Source of the DNA: Thermasporomyces composti | Lineage (GTDB): Bacteria; Actinomycetota; Actinomycetes; Propionibacteriales; Actinopolymorphaceae | Direction: 5' to 3' | Length of the DNA: 64,000 nucleotides | NCBI RefSeq assembly: GCF_003386795.1 | Contig: NZ_QTUC01000001.1 | Span: 3,534,001 to 3,598,000, forward strand | Part shown: one piece after another, positions 34,358 to 42,946 of the stretch | Layout: each line of letters begins with the position of its first letter | Numbering within the stretch: the first letter of the stretch is position 1 | Notes under the pieces: generated by a model | Databases searched by the model: none | What the model saw: only the letters and a program-made list of their open reading frames with translations | Told to the model about the DNA's origin: nothing | Made by a program: the position numbers and the translations under genes

Positions 34358-34927
34358 TCAGCCGCCCCGAGACGCGCGCCGGCTGCGGAGAGCGTCCTGG
34401 ATCCTGTCGACGATGCCCAGGGGTGGCCCGGCCAGCATGTTGGCGAGGGCGGACTCCCCGGCGGCTGGATGCGGGCGCGTGGGCGCCATGGCCTCCGCGG
34501 TACGGACCGCCCCGGCCATCTTCCGCAGCTGCTCGGCGGGAAAGGTCTCCCGCATCGCCGGGAACTCCTCGGTCTCCTCCTGCGTCGCGTGCGCGATCAC
34601 GATCTCGGCCAGGGCGGCGCACTTCCGCTCGAACTCGGGATGGTCGGGCCCGAGCCTGACCAGCTCGGCCAGGGCGTGCTTTGCCTCACGTTCCTCACGC
34701 AGCCGCTCCCGAATCACCCGGTCGCCCCGGTCGATCTTGCGGCGCGCCATCGGATGGACGATCTCCTCCTCCGCGGCCTCGTGCGCGGTCAGCAGCCGGA
34801 CCAGGTCCCTGAACAGCTCGTGCCGGCGGGTGCCTCCCGCGGAGACCACGCGGGTGAACAGATCCTTGATCTCGTTGTGTTGGTCGATCAACAGGTCGAC
34901 CACGTCCTTGTCCCGCGCCCTGGCCAT
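34358..34927 (-). CDS. Hemerythrin HHE-domain protein
   Basis: A 189-residue protein with a hemerythrin-like helical bundle (about 8-140). LLIDQHNEIKDLF provides the first histidine, LVRLLTAHEAAEEEIVHPMA the H-x3-E...H set, and EIVIAHATQEETEEFPAM the later H-x-x-x-E. These residues would hold a di-iron site for oxygen, NO or redox sensing. The Ala/Pro/Arg-rich C-terminal ~50 residues are unrecognised. ATG at 34927 was chosen; upstream codons in frame lack similarity. Confidence 0.88.
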   Translation of the reverse strand: MARARDKDVVDLLIDQHNEIKDLFTRVVSAGGTRRHELFRDLVRLLTAHEAAEEEIVHPMARRKIDRGDRVIRERLREEREAKHALAELVRLGPDHPEFERKCAALAEIVIAHATQEETEEFPAMRETFPAEQLRKMAGAVRTAEAMAPTRPHPAAGESALANMLAGPPLGIVDRIQDALRSRRASRGG

Positions 34928-35036
34928 GCACTGCCTCCGGTGTCGCCTTGGCACACTTGGCTACGAACCTTCCCGGAGGCTGCGCGTGTCACCCGCACGT
35001 CGGCCAAGTGCGGACCGCCAGGGCGCGGGGTGAGGG

Positions 35037-35594
35037 TCAGGCCGCGGCTCGGGCGGCGGCGAACTGTGCGACGATCGCCCTGCAGAACGCGGGCAGGTCC
35101 GCAGGAGACCGGCTCGTCGTGAACTGCTGGTCGACCACGACCTCCTCGTCGACCACCTCGGCGCCGGCGTTCCGCAGATCGGTGCGCACGCTCGGCCAGG
35201 AGGTGATCCGGCGACCACGCACCACGTCGGCTTCCGCCAGCATCCACGGCCCGTGACAGATCGCCGCGACCGGCTTCCCACTCTCGACGAACGACCGGAC
35301 GAACTCGACCGCCTCGCGGTTCATGCGCAGCTGGTCCGGGTTCATCGTGCCGCCCGGGAGGAACAGCGCGTCGTAGTCGTCGACGGAGGCATCGCTGACC
35401 AGCCGGTCGACGGGCAAGGTTCCGGCGGGGTGCATGTCGAACTGACGTGCCTGGATCTCGCCCGGGTGCAGGGACACCAGTTCGGTCTCGGCGCCGGCGG
35501 CGTGCAGGGCACCCCGCGGCTGGTCCACCTCGACCCGTTCGACGCCGTCCGTGGCCAGGATCGCGACCTTCGTACCGTCAAGTTCGTGCGCCAT
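35037..35594 (-). CDS. DJ-1/PfpI-family protein (general stress protein 18-like)
   Basis: A 185-residue glutamine-amidotransferase-fold protein. The nucleophile elbow AICHGPWMLA places the reactive cysteine at about C113 with adjacent H114, and the acidic partner is in DGVERVE near the N-terminus. ALFLPGGTMNPDQLR and the late DEEVVVDQQFTTSRSPADLPAF are typical of the PfpI/YraA branch, linked to stress protection, deglycation or peptidase activity. GAGGATC precedes the ATG. Confidence 0.9.
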   Translation of the reverse strand: MAHELDGTKVAILATDGVERVEVDQPRGALHAAGAETELVSLHPGEIQARQFDMHPAGTLPVDRLVSDASVDDYDALFLPGGTMNPDQLRMNREAVEFVRSFVESGKPVAAICHGPWMLAEADVVRGRRITSWPSVRTDLRNAGAEVVDEEVVVDQQFTTSRSPADLPAFCRAIVAQFAAARAAA

Positions 35595-35689
35595 GGTGAT
35601 CCTCCTTCACGTCGGGGAGGGCGGCGCAAGGCGTCCTTGCCCTCATGCTAGGAACGCCCGCCGTCAGGTGGTCAAGGCACGGACGTCGC

Positions 35690-36574
35690 TCATCCTGACG
35701 GCGTCTCCTCCTGGAGCATTCGAGCCAGCTGGGCGGCGTTGACCTGGGCGTAGTCGCGGTAGCAGTTGTTCATGACGACGTAGGTGGTGGACGCTCGCTC
35801 GGCGAGGCGGGGCAGTCGCCTGGCCCACTCGCGAAGCTCCTCCTCGGAGTACCGGTAGCCGAAGCGTTCGTAGATGTTCTTGCTCTCCCAACGGTCGCTG
35901 TGACCGTGGAACCGCACCACCGCTGTCGGAGCGGTGGCTGCGAGCACCGGGGGAACCGAGGACCGGTAGCCCTGCGGCATGTCGACGCACACCAGGGGAA
36001 CGGCGTAGGAGGTGAGGAAGTCCAGGGTTTCGGCGCGGTTCTCCTCACCCAGCCACCGGTTGTTGCGGAACTCCACCGCCACGGTGTACGGATCGCACCG
36101 TTCCTTGGCGCGCAGGATGTACTCCTTGTTCCGTCGGTTGAGGGTGAACCACGGCGGGAACTGGAAGAGCAGCACCCCGAGCTTGCCCGCTTCATACAGC
36201 GGAGTGAGCGCTTGCAGGAAGCGGTCCCACACCGTCTCCACGGCGTCGGAGTCCAAGTCCTTGAGGTAGACGTTCTTTTTGTCCGTCGTCGGTCGGATGT
36301 CCTTGTAGAGCGCGGCGGTCCGGGTCGGATGTTGCGTCAGCAGGGAGAACGCCTTGACGTTGAACGTGAAGCCTGCCGGCGTGCGGTCCACCCACAGCTC
36401 GGCGTTCCGTTCGGCGGGTGGTGTGTAGTAGGTCGAGTCCACCTCAACGAGGGGAAACACCGACGAGTAGTACCGGAGCCGCTCTTCCGGGGTGTCGACG
36501 TCCGGCGGGTACCAGCCGGACGCGATGAGCGTCTTGTCGGTCCACGACGCCGTCCCGACCTTGATGTTCGCCAC
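35690..36574 (-). CDS. DUF72-domain protein (YecE-like)
   Basis: A 294-residue TIM-barrel-like protein. It has IKVGTASWTDKTLIASGWYPP at the start, EVDSTYYTPP, FNVKAFSLLTQHPTR, GVLLFQFPPWF, VAVEFRNNRW and the C-terminal VVMNNCYRDYAQVNA, all diagnostic of DUF72. The biochemical role is unknown. GTG at 36574 is chosen because the conserved domain starts three residues later and the longer frame is low-complexity Arg/Pro. A TACGCG near-match to a -10 box lies 6 bases upstream. Confidence 0.9.
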   Translation of the reverse strand: MANIKVGTASWTDKTLIASGWYPPDVDTPEERLRYYSSVFPLVEVDSTYYTPPAERNAELWVDRTPAGFTFNVKAFSLLTQHPTRTAALYKDIRPTTDKKNVYLKDLDSDAVETVWDRFLQALTPLYEAGKLGVLLFQFPPWFTLNRRNKEYILRAKERCDPYTVAVEFRNNRWLGEENRAETLDFLTSYAVPLVCVDMPQGYRSSVPPVLAATAPTAVVRFHGHSDRWESKNIYERFGYRYSEEELREWARRLPRLAERASTTYVVMNNCYRDYAQVNAAQLARMLQEETPSG

Positions 36575-36635
36575 GCCAGTCGCGTACCACCGCGGTCGAC
36601 GTGGAAACCCGCCCGGCCCGTCCACGGCGGTCGCC

Positions 36636-37094
36636 TCAACGGGCGGGATCCATGCGATGGATCAGCCAGTTGTTGTCGTGGGTGTGGATGAGCGCGTACC
36701 GGCCCTGCGCCGGTCCCTTTCCGTGGAGGACGACCTTGACCTCCCGGTCGTCCCATCGTTCACAGACGTACGTGCCATGGTCCCAGATGGTCACGGTGCC
36801 CGCGCCGTACTCGCCTCGCGGGATCTCCCCTTCGAAGGTGGCGTACTCGAGGGGGTGGTCTTCGGTCTGCACCGCGAGGTGGTTCTTCTTCGGATCCGTT
36901 GGAAGTCCTTTGGGCAGCGCCCACGAGACCAACACGCCCTCGCGCTCGAGTCGAAAGTCCCAGTGCAGTCGGCGCGCGTGGTGCTCCTGGATCACGAAGG
37001 TCGCGCCCCGTTGACCGGTGGCGTCGGAGGGCATGGGCTCCGGAGTCCGCTCCGACGAGCGCTTCGCGCGGTACCTCGACAGACGGTCAGTCAC
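36636..37094 (-). CDS. Stand-alone LigD-type 3'-phosphoesterase domain
   Basis: A 152-residue protein equivalent to the phosphoesterase module of bacterial NHEJ ligase D. FVIQEHHARRLHWDFRLE carries the catalytic His/His/Asp set, then VSWALPKGLP, HLAVQTEDHPLEYATFEGEIP and IWDHGTYV. It trims 3'-phosphates or ribonucleotides at DNA ends. No ligase, polymerase or Ku gene is adjacent, so it acts alone or with partners elsewhere. GTG start at 37094. Confidence 0.92.
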   Translation of the reverse strand: MTDRLSRYRAKRSSERTPEPMPSDATGQRGATFVIQEHHARRLHWDFRLEREGVLVSWALPKGLPTDPKKNHLAVQTEDHPLEYATFEGEIPRGEYGAGTVTIWDHGTYVCERWDDREVKVVLHGKGPAQGRYALIHTHDNNWLIHRMDPAR

Positions 37095-37160
37095 CCCGAG
37101 GGCGTACCCGCGCGGGTCCGCTCCTCACCTCGCGGGCCCGACGATGCCGATCCGTGACGT

Positions 37161-37172
37161 ATCGTTGACGAT
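37161..37172. promoter_or_regulatory. Candidate operator ATCGT-TG-ACGAT
   Basis: Perfect 5-bp inverted arms with a 2-base centre, 95 bases before the substrate-binding-protein gene. It matches the 12 bases at 54848-54859 in 10 of 12 positions; that second site also precedes a sugar ABC operon. Confidence 0.4.
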
Positions 37173-37266
37173 TCTCACTCAGCGCCCCTAGTGTCCAGCC
37201 TCGACCGGTCTCGCGCGATCGTGACGCGCGGAAGGGAGCGGTCCACCACGTGCTCGGGGAGCGGAT

Positions 37267-38292
37267 ATGCGGACGTCGAGGTTGGTAGCGGCGTTGGTCG
37301 TACCCCTGGTCTTGGTCGCGAGCGCGGTCGGATGCACGAAGAAGACCGACACCACGACCACGGGCGACTCGGCGGGGAGCGACCAGGTCACCGTGGCGTT
37401 CGTCCCGAAGCTGCAGGGCATCCCCTACTTCGAGGCGATGAACACCGGTGGTCAGAAGGCGGCGAAGGAGCTCGGCCTGCGGTGGATCTACAAGGGCGCG
37501 ACGACGGCTGACCCGGGCGCGCAGACCGACATCGTGAAGTCGCTCATCCAACAGGGCGTCGATGTCCTGGTGGTCGCGCCGAACGACCCGGACTCCATGG
37601 CACCTGTCCTCGCCCAGGCCAAGGAGCGCGGCATCCACGTCATGACCTCCGACACCGACGCGCCGAACTCGGTTCGCGAGGTGTTCGTCAACCAGGCGAC
37701 GGCGGAGGGAATCGGCACCGCGATCATGGACGCCCTCGCGGAGGCGATGGGAGGAGAAGGCAAGTACGCCATCGTGTCCTGCGGGCAGACCGCGGCGAAC
37801 CTCAACTCCTGGATCGAGGTGGAGAAGAAGGTCAACGCCGAGAAGTACCCCGACATGGAGCTGGTCGACGTCGTCTACGCAGGCGAGGACGAGCCTCGGG
37901 CGGTGTCGATGGCGAAGGACCTGATCAACGCCCACCCCGATCTGAAGGGGTTGATCGGCCAGTGCACCTCGTCGGCGCCGGCGGTGGCCAAGGCCGTGCG
38001 GGAGACGGGCAAGATCGGGCAAGTCTTCACGGTCGGGTTGGGAACGCCGCAGGCGATGAAGGACTACCTGGCGGACGGCTCGTCCAGCGCCTCGATCCTG
38101 TGGGACGTGGAGAACCTCGGCTACCTCACCGCGTGGGCCGGCTGGAAAGTGAGCCAAGGGGAGAGCTTCGAGGAGGTCAACCGCGTCTCCGACGCCATTC
38201 CGGACGCACGGTGGTTCCCCGACCAGAAGATGCTGCTCCTCGGTGACCCACTGGTCATCACCAAGGACAACGCCGACAACTACGACTACTGA
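37267..38292 (+). CDS. Sugar ABC transporter substrate-binding lipoprotein (RhaS/LsrB type)
   Basis: A 341-residue secreted lipoprotein with a signal peptide and lipobox ending at C23 (SAVGC). The mature part begins VTVAFVPKLQGIPYFEAMNTG and contains QGVDVLVVAPNDPDS, QTAANLNSWIEV and LIGQCTSSAPAVAKAV, as in rhamnose- and autoinducer-2-type type I periplasmic-binding proteins. The exact sugar is not certain. It leads an operon with an ATPase and two permeases. Confidence 0.87.
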   Translation: MRTSRLVAALVVPLVLVASAVGCTKKTDTTTTGDSAGSDQVTVAFVPKLQGIPYFEAMNTGGQKAAKELGLRWIYKGATTADPGAQTDIVKSLIQQGVDVLVVAPNDPDSMAPVLAQAKERGIHVMTSDTDAPNSVREVFVNQATAEGIGTAIMDALAEAMGGEGKYAIVSCGQTAANLNSWIEVEKKVNAEKYPDMELVDVVYAGEDEPRAVSMAKDLINAHPDLKGLIGQCTSSAPAVAKAVRETGKIGQVFTVGLGTPQAMKDYLADGSSSASILWDVENLGYLTAWAGWKVSQGESFEEVNRVSDAIPDARWFPDQKMLLLGDPLVITKDNADNYDY

Positions 38293-38304
38293 CGGTCTGG
38301 CGCG

Positions 38305-39968
38305 GTGACGAACGAGGCGGTGCCGGCGGGCGGTGACGTCCGTGACGGACCTCCGGCGTCTGTCACGGAGCCCTTGGGGCGCACAGCACCACCGCCCGAG
38401 CAGGCGACGGAATCCGGTGGTATCGCGGAGCCGCTCGTGCGCATGGCGGGAGTCGTCAAGCGGTACGGCGGGGTCCAGGCGCTGCGTGGTGTCGACTTCG
38501 AGGTCCGCGGGGGCGAGGTCCACGCGCTCGTCGGTGAGAACGGTGCCGGAAAGTCGACGCTCATGCGAATACTCGCCGGCGCCGAGCGTGCGGACGCCGG
38601 CACGGTCGCGGTCGCGGGCGAGACGCTCGCGGGCGGCAGCACGCAGGCGGCGATCGCCGCCGGTGTCGCCGCCGTCTACCAGGAGCCCGCCCTGTTCGGC
38701 GAGCTGACCGTCGCCGAGAACGTCTTCCTCGGTAGAGAGCTGCGCAAGCGGAGTCTCGGGGGTCTGCGCAGGGTCGACTGGGCCGCCCAACGGCGGCGCG
38801 TCACGGAGCTGCTGGAACGGCTCGGCCTCGATCCCTCGCTCGCCGACGTCCGGGTCGCGACCTGGCGGTCGCCGAGCAGCAGCTGGTGTCCATCGCCAAG
38901 GCGTTCGCTCACTCGGCGCGGGTGCTCATCCTCGACGAACCGTCGGCGATCCTCACCGACCGGGAGATCGAGGTGCTGTTCGGCGTCGTTCGGACCCTGC
39001 GCCAGGAGGGCGTGGGGGTGGTCTACATCAGCCACCGGCTGGACGAGCTAGCCAGGATCAGTGACCGCGTGACCGTCCTGCGCGACGGCGTCGTGGTGGC
39101 GACCCGACCGACGCGGGAGCTGTCGGTTCGCGCCGTCGCCGAGCTCATGGTGGGTCACGAGCTTCCGGCCGACAACCGCGTGCGTGCCGCCACGGGGTCG
39201 ACGTCAGCCGCGGGGTCGACGTCAGCCGCGGAGCCCGTCCTGGAGGTGCGCCGTCTCGGTCGGGCCGGCGTGTTCGAGGACGTCGACCTGCGTGTCGGGG
39301 CGGGCGAGATCGTTGCCCTCTACGGCCTGGTCGGCTCGGGCGTGGCGGACATCGCCCGCGCCTTGTTCGGCGTCGCGCCCGCCGACCGCGGCACGGTCAG
39401 CGTCGACGGCCGCGTCGTCCGCCTGCGCAGCCCTCTCGACGCGACGCGCGCCGGCATTGCGATGCTGCCGGGCAACCGCGCCACCCAGGGTGTCTTCGCC
39501 TCCAAGTCCATCGCGTTCAACCTCTCCAGCGCCCACCTGGGTTTCCTGTCTCGGTGGGGCTGGCTCGACCGGGCACGCGAGCGCCGGGTCACGGAGCAGC
39601 TGATGGCTCGGCTCCGGGTCCGGGCGCGCGGACCCGCCACACTGGTCAGCGCGCTGTCGGGAGGGAACCAGCAGAAGACCGTCATCGCTCGGCAGCTCGT
39701 CCGCACCCCTCGGGTCCTGGTGCTCGAGGAGCCGACGCAGGGCGTGGACGTCGGCGCCAAGGAGGAGATCCACCGGATCGTCACCGACCTCGCCGAGTCC
39801 GGGAGCACGGCGGTGGTGCTGGTGTCGAGTGACCTGCCCGAGGTGCTGCGGCTCGCGACACGGGTGCTCGTGGTCCGACGGGGGAGGGTCGTGGCGGAGT
39901 TCGACGGGGGAGCGCGCCAAGCCGACGTCCTCGCGGCCGCCGCAGGGGACCAGGAGCAGGAACGATGA
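38305..39968 (+). pseudogene. Sugar ABC transporter ATPase (double-domain), frameshifted
   Basis: Homolog of RbsA/RhaT-type ATPases with two nucleotide-binding domains. The first frame (from GTG 38305) has Walker A GENGAGKST and runs to about 38859. A single missing G there shifts the frame: the expected VRVADLAVAEQQLVSIAKAF is recovered only by moving to the second frame, which continues through ILDEPSAILTDREIEV to the end at 39968. The second domain keeps SGGNQQK and LVLEEPTQGVDVG. Unless recoded or a sequencing error, no full ATPase is made. The flanking genes are intact and overlap it. A GSTSAA linker is duplicated (18-bp repeat near 39194-39229). Confidence 0.82.
39194..39229. repeat. 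18-bp tandem duplication in the interdomain linker
   Basis: Two adjacent identical 18-base copies encode a doubled GSTSAA linker between the two ATPase domains, without disturbing the frame. Confidence 0.75.
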
Positions 39969-40957
39969 CGACGGTGGCGCACACGCTTCGCGCGCGACGG
40001 CCGGCTGCCCGCCCGATCGAGGGACAAGAGCTCGCGCTGCTGGGTGTCCTCGTCGTCCTCTGGGGCGTGCTCGGTCTCGCGACCGACACCTTCCTGACCG
40101 GCTCCAACGTCCAGGCGATCCTCTACAACGTCGCGCCGATCGCGCTCATCGGTATCGGTATGACGGCGGTCATCGTGACGGCCGGCATCGACGTCTCCGT
40201 CGGCAGCGCCCTCGCGGTCGTCATGGTCGTCGTCGCCAAGCTGATCCGCGACGTGGGGGTGCCCGCGCCGCTGGCCATCCTCGTCGCGGTTGCGCTCGGG
40301 ACCTGCCTGGGAGCGATCAACGGCGCGCTCGTGGCGTTCGGTCGGATCCACCCGATCATCGTCACGTTCGCCACGCTCAACGTGTTCCGGTTCGTCGCGT
40401 TGCGCATCTTCGACGGCCGACAGGTGACCGGCGTCCCCGACACCTTGAAGTCTCTCGGCGGAGGCGCGGACGGCCGCATCTGGGGCCTGCCCACCGCGTG
40501 GCTGCTCGCGGTGCTCCTCGGGGCGGCGATGTGGTGGTACATGCGCTCCTGGCCCACCGGCCGGCACCTGTACGCGGTCGGCGGTGACGCGAGGGCGGCT
40601 CGACTCGCCGGTGTGCGCGTGCGGCGGCGTCTGGTGTTCGCGTACGTCCTCACGGGCGCCCTCGTCGGGCTCGCCGGCTGCGTGCTCATCGGAAGCGGTG
40701 GTCTGGTCAGCCAGAACGCCGGGGAAGGACTGGAGCTCCAGGTCATCGCGGCGGTGGTCATCGGCGGCACGAGCATCATGGGCGGCCGCGGCACGGTACT
40801 GGGGACCATGCTGGGGGCCTTGCTCGTCGGCACGGTCACCAGCGCGGTGACCCTGCTGGGCTGGCCGAGCGAGCTCACGCCGCTGTTCGTCGGTGTGTTC
40901 ATCCTCGTGGCGGTGGGCGTCGACCTGGTGCGAGCTCGCCGGAGGGAGGCGCGGTGA
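39965..40957 (+). CDS. Sugar ABC transporter permease 1 (RbsC/RhaP-like)
   Basis: A 330-residue permease with about nine hydrophobic segments of the BPD_transp_2 family. GIDVSVGSALAVVMVV and the late VVIGGTSIMGGRGTVLGTMLGALL are family hallmarks, the latter being the ATPase-docking region. The ATG overlaps the ATPase stop by four bases. It would form a heterodimer with the next permease. Confidence 0.9.
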   Translation: MTTVAHTLRARRPAARPIEGQELALLGVLVVLWGVLGLATDTFLTGSNVQAILYNVAPIALIGIGMTAVIVTAGIDVSVGSALAVVMVVVAKLIRDVGVPAPLAILVAVALGTCLGAINGALVAFGRIHPIIVTFATLNVFRFVALRIFDGRQVTGVPDTLKSLGGGADGRIWGLPTAWLLAVLLGAAMWWYMRSWPTGRHLYAVGGDARAARLAGVRVRRRLVFAYVLTGALVGLAGCVLIGSGGLVSQNAGEGLELQVIAAVVIGGTSIMGGRGTVLGTMLGALLVGTVTSAVTLLGWPSELTPLFVGVFILVAVGVDLVRARRREAR

Positions 40958-42000
40958 CGGCAGCGGAGTCGACGACGAACGCTCGCGAGCGCGCTCGCCT
41001 CGCCCAGCTCCTCGAGTACCTGCTGACCGAGCGGGCGGTGCTGTTGGCCGTCCTGCTCGTCGGCGTCCTCGTGTGGTTCAAGGTCCTCGAGGCCGGGCAG
41101 TACCTCGTCGCGCCGTACGACCTCGGCTACCTCGCCTCGGCCCTGGAGTCCCTGGTACCGCTGTGTCTGCTGGCGTTGGCGGAGCTGCTGGTGATCGTGT
41201 CCGGGCGGGGTGGCATCGACCTGTCCGTCGGCGCCATCGTGAGCCTGGCCGGCATGGTGTTCGGGTTCTGCGTGGCCGGGGGTTGGCCGGTCCCGCTGGC
41301 CATCCTGGTCTGCCTCGTCACGGGAACACTGCTCGGCGCTGTCAACGGTGTCCTGACGGCGTACCTGCGGTTCCCCCCGCTGATCGCGACGTTGGCGACG
41401 TACTACGCATACTCGTCCCTGGCGATGGTGAGCAACGACCGAGCGCCGATCTCCACCGAGCCGGTGCAGCGGCTCTCTGCCCTCACTCGGCCGATCGACG
41501 TGTTCGGACTGTATGTGCCAAGGCACGTGTTCACGATCCTGCTGCCGTGCCTGGTCGTGGTCTGGCTCGTCGTCAACCGCTCCACGTACGGCCGGAAGCT
41601 CTACGCGGTGGGCACCAACGACGTGGCGGCGACGTTCGCGGCGCTGTCCGTCGCCCGGGTTCGGCTCGCCGCCTACACCGGCGCCGGCCTGCTCGCCGGT
41701 GTGGTGGCCGTGGTCACCGTCGCGCAGTTCGCCTCGGCTCGACCTGACGCCGGCACGGTCGGCAACGGGATGGCACTGCCGGCGATCACGATCGCGGTGC
41801 TCGGCGGTGTCGCCATCCAAGGCGGCATCGGCACGGTCGGTGGAGTGGCGATGGCCGCGCTGTTGGTGACCTGGCTCAACGCCGGTCTGCTGCTGGCGTT
41901 CGAAGGTTCGGAGGGCAGCCAGTACCAGCTGCTCGCGCTCGGGGTGGTGCTCGTCGGGTCGGCCCTGCTGAACACGATCAGCTTGCGCCGTTACGGGTGA
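40954..42000 (+). CDS. Sugar ABC transporter permease 2 (RhaQ-like)
   Basis: A 348-residue BPD_transp_2 permease. [16 protein letters not shown] and a later AVLGGVAIQGGIGTVGGVAM correspond to the conserved blocks seen in its partner. GTG start overlapping the preceding stop. This is the last gene of the operon; rhamnose isomerase, kinase or aldolase genes that usually follow such transporters are absent, and base composition drops right after the stop. Confidence 0.9.
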   Translation: MTAAESTTNARERARLAQLLEYLLTERAVLLAVLLVGVLVWFKVLEAGQYLVAPYDLGYLASALESLVPLCLLALAELLVIVSGRGGIDLSVGAIVSLAGMVFGFCVAGGWPVPLAILVCLVTGTLLGAVNGVLTAYLRFPPLIATLATYYAYSSLAMVSNDRAPISTEPVQRLSALTRPIDVFGLYVPRHVFTILLPCLVVVWLVVNRSTYGRKLYAVGTNDVAATFAALSVARVRLAAYTGAGLLAGVVAVVTVAQFASARPDAGTVGNGMALPAITIAVLGGVAIQGGIGTVGGVAMAALLVTWLNAGLLLAFEGSEGSQYQLLALGVVLVGSALLNTISLRRYG

Positions 42001-42124
42001 TCGCCTTAGTGACGCCAGAGAGGGCGATGGTCGCTTACTGAACGGCAAAACCCATCTATCCCGGGCGCACACATGACCCCGTCGTCGGGATGTGAACGCA
42101 GCACGGCCTTACGGTCGGTACGCT

Positions 42125-42940
42125 CTAAGTCTTCGCACCTACGACGACGTACATCAGCAACCTCACCTCCACGGACGATTCACCGACAACTCCGAGAATC
42201 GCACTACGGAGCTGTTGGCGCTCGCACGGAGTCATGTTAGCGATGTGACCTAGCGAAAGCTGAAGTGACGCGAACCGTTCCGGTGACATCGGAACAATTC
42301 GGTCCATCCACCAGTGTACTGAAGGTCTAAAGTAGCCACTGGACGACATCTCAGTTCGACCTTCAGCACACAGCAATTGAAGCTGATCGACAAAGTCATC
42401 GTCGCGGACCAAATCCGGGCTTAGGTCGTGAAAAATCGAGTTCAGCGCCCGCCTAAGCTGCTGGTCGGCGGCGTAGGGAAATCTCCAGAGAAGAATCAGC
42501 TTACCATTCGCGGTGGTGAGTCTCGACGCGAGCTCGTAACCCAAGGCGGGGTCGACCCAGTGGAAGGCATCACACGACCAAATTTCGTCCAGCGATCCAG
42601 CTTCTACGTCATCGTCGACCTCTTCGAACTTCACCGGTAAGATACGAAGAGAGCCTCGGGAAACATACTCGGAGAGCAGTGAAGCAAGGATTCCTCGAAA
42701 CGTAGCATCAGGTTCGAGTGCGGTCAGGTGTTGCGGCTGCCTCACCAAAGCTCTTGTTAACTGACCAGTCCCGGCACCGATTTCTAGGACTCGACTAAAT
42801 CGAGCCGAAATACCTTCACCATGAGCACGCGTTCGAATGTATTCGACTTCCGCAGAAGAAACTTGGAAGCGTCCCGTTTGATAGTCATCGGCAAGTCGAC
42901 CAAAACTAAGCGCACCGCTCCGGTTCGTATTAGCGCGCAT
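42125..42940 (-). CDS. Class I SAM-dependent methyltransferase
   Basis: A 271-residue protein. The SAM-binding motif I is VLEIGAGTGQLTRAL at residues 51-65, with motif II ALEPDATF and an acidic LDEIWSCDAFHWVD later, similar to the small-molecule methyltransferases of the UbiE/trans-aconitate type. The substrate is unknown. It starts seven bases after the stop of the phosphoribosyltransferase-like gene, so the two are co-transcribed. Composition is lower in G+C than the chromosome. It could modify a product made by the other island proteins. Confidence 0.8.
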   Translation of the reverse strand: MRANTNRSGALSFGRLADDYQTGRFQVSSAEVEYIRTRAHGEGISARFSRVLEIGAGTGQLTRALVRQPQHLTALEPDATFRGILASLLSEYVSRGSLRILPVKFEEVDDDVEAGSLDEIWSCDAFHWVDPALGYELASRLTTANGKLILLWRFPYAADQQLRRALNSIFHDLSPDLVRDDDFVDQLQLLCAEGRTEMSSSGYFRPSVHWWMDRIVPMSPERFASLQLSLGHIANMTPCERQQLRSAILGVVGESSVEVRLLMYVVVGAKT

Positions 42941-42946
42941 ACTTTT

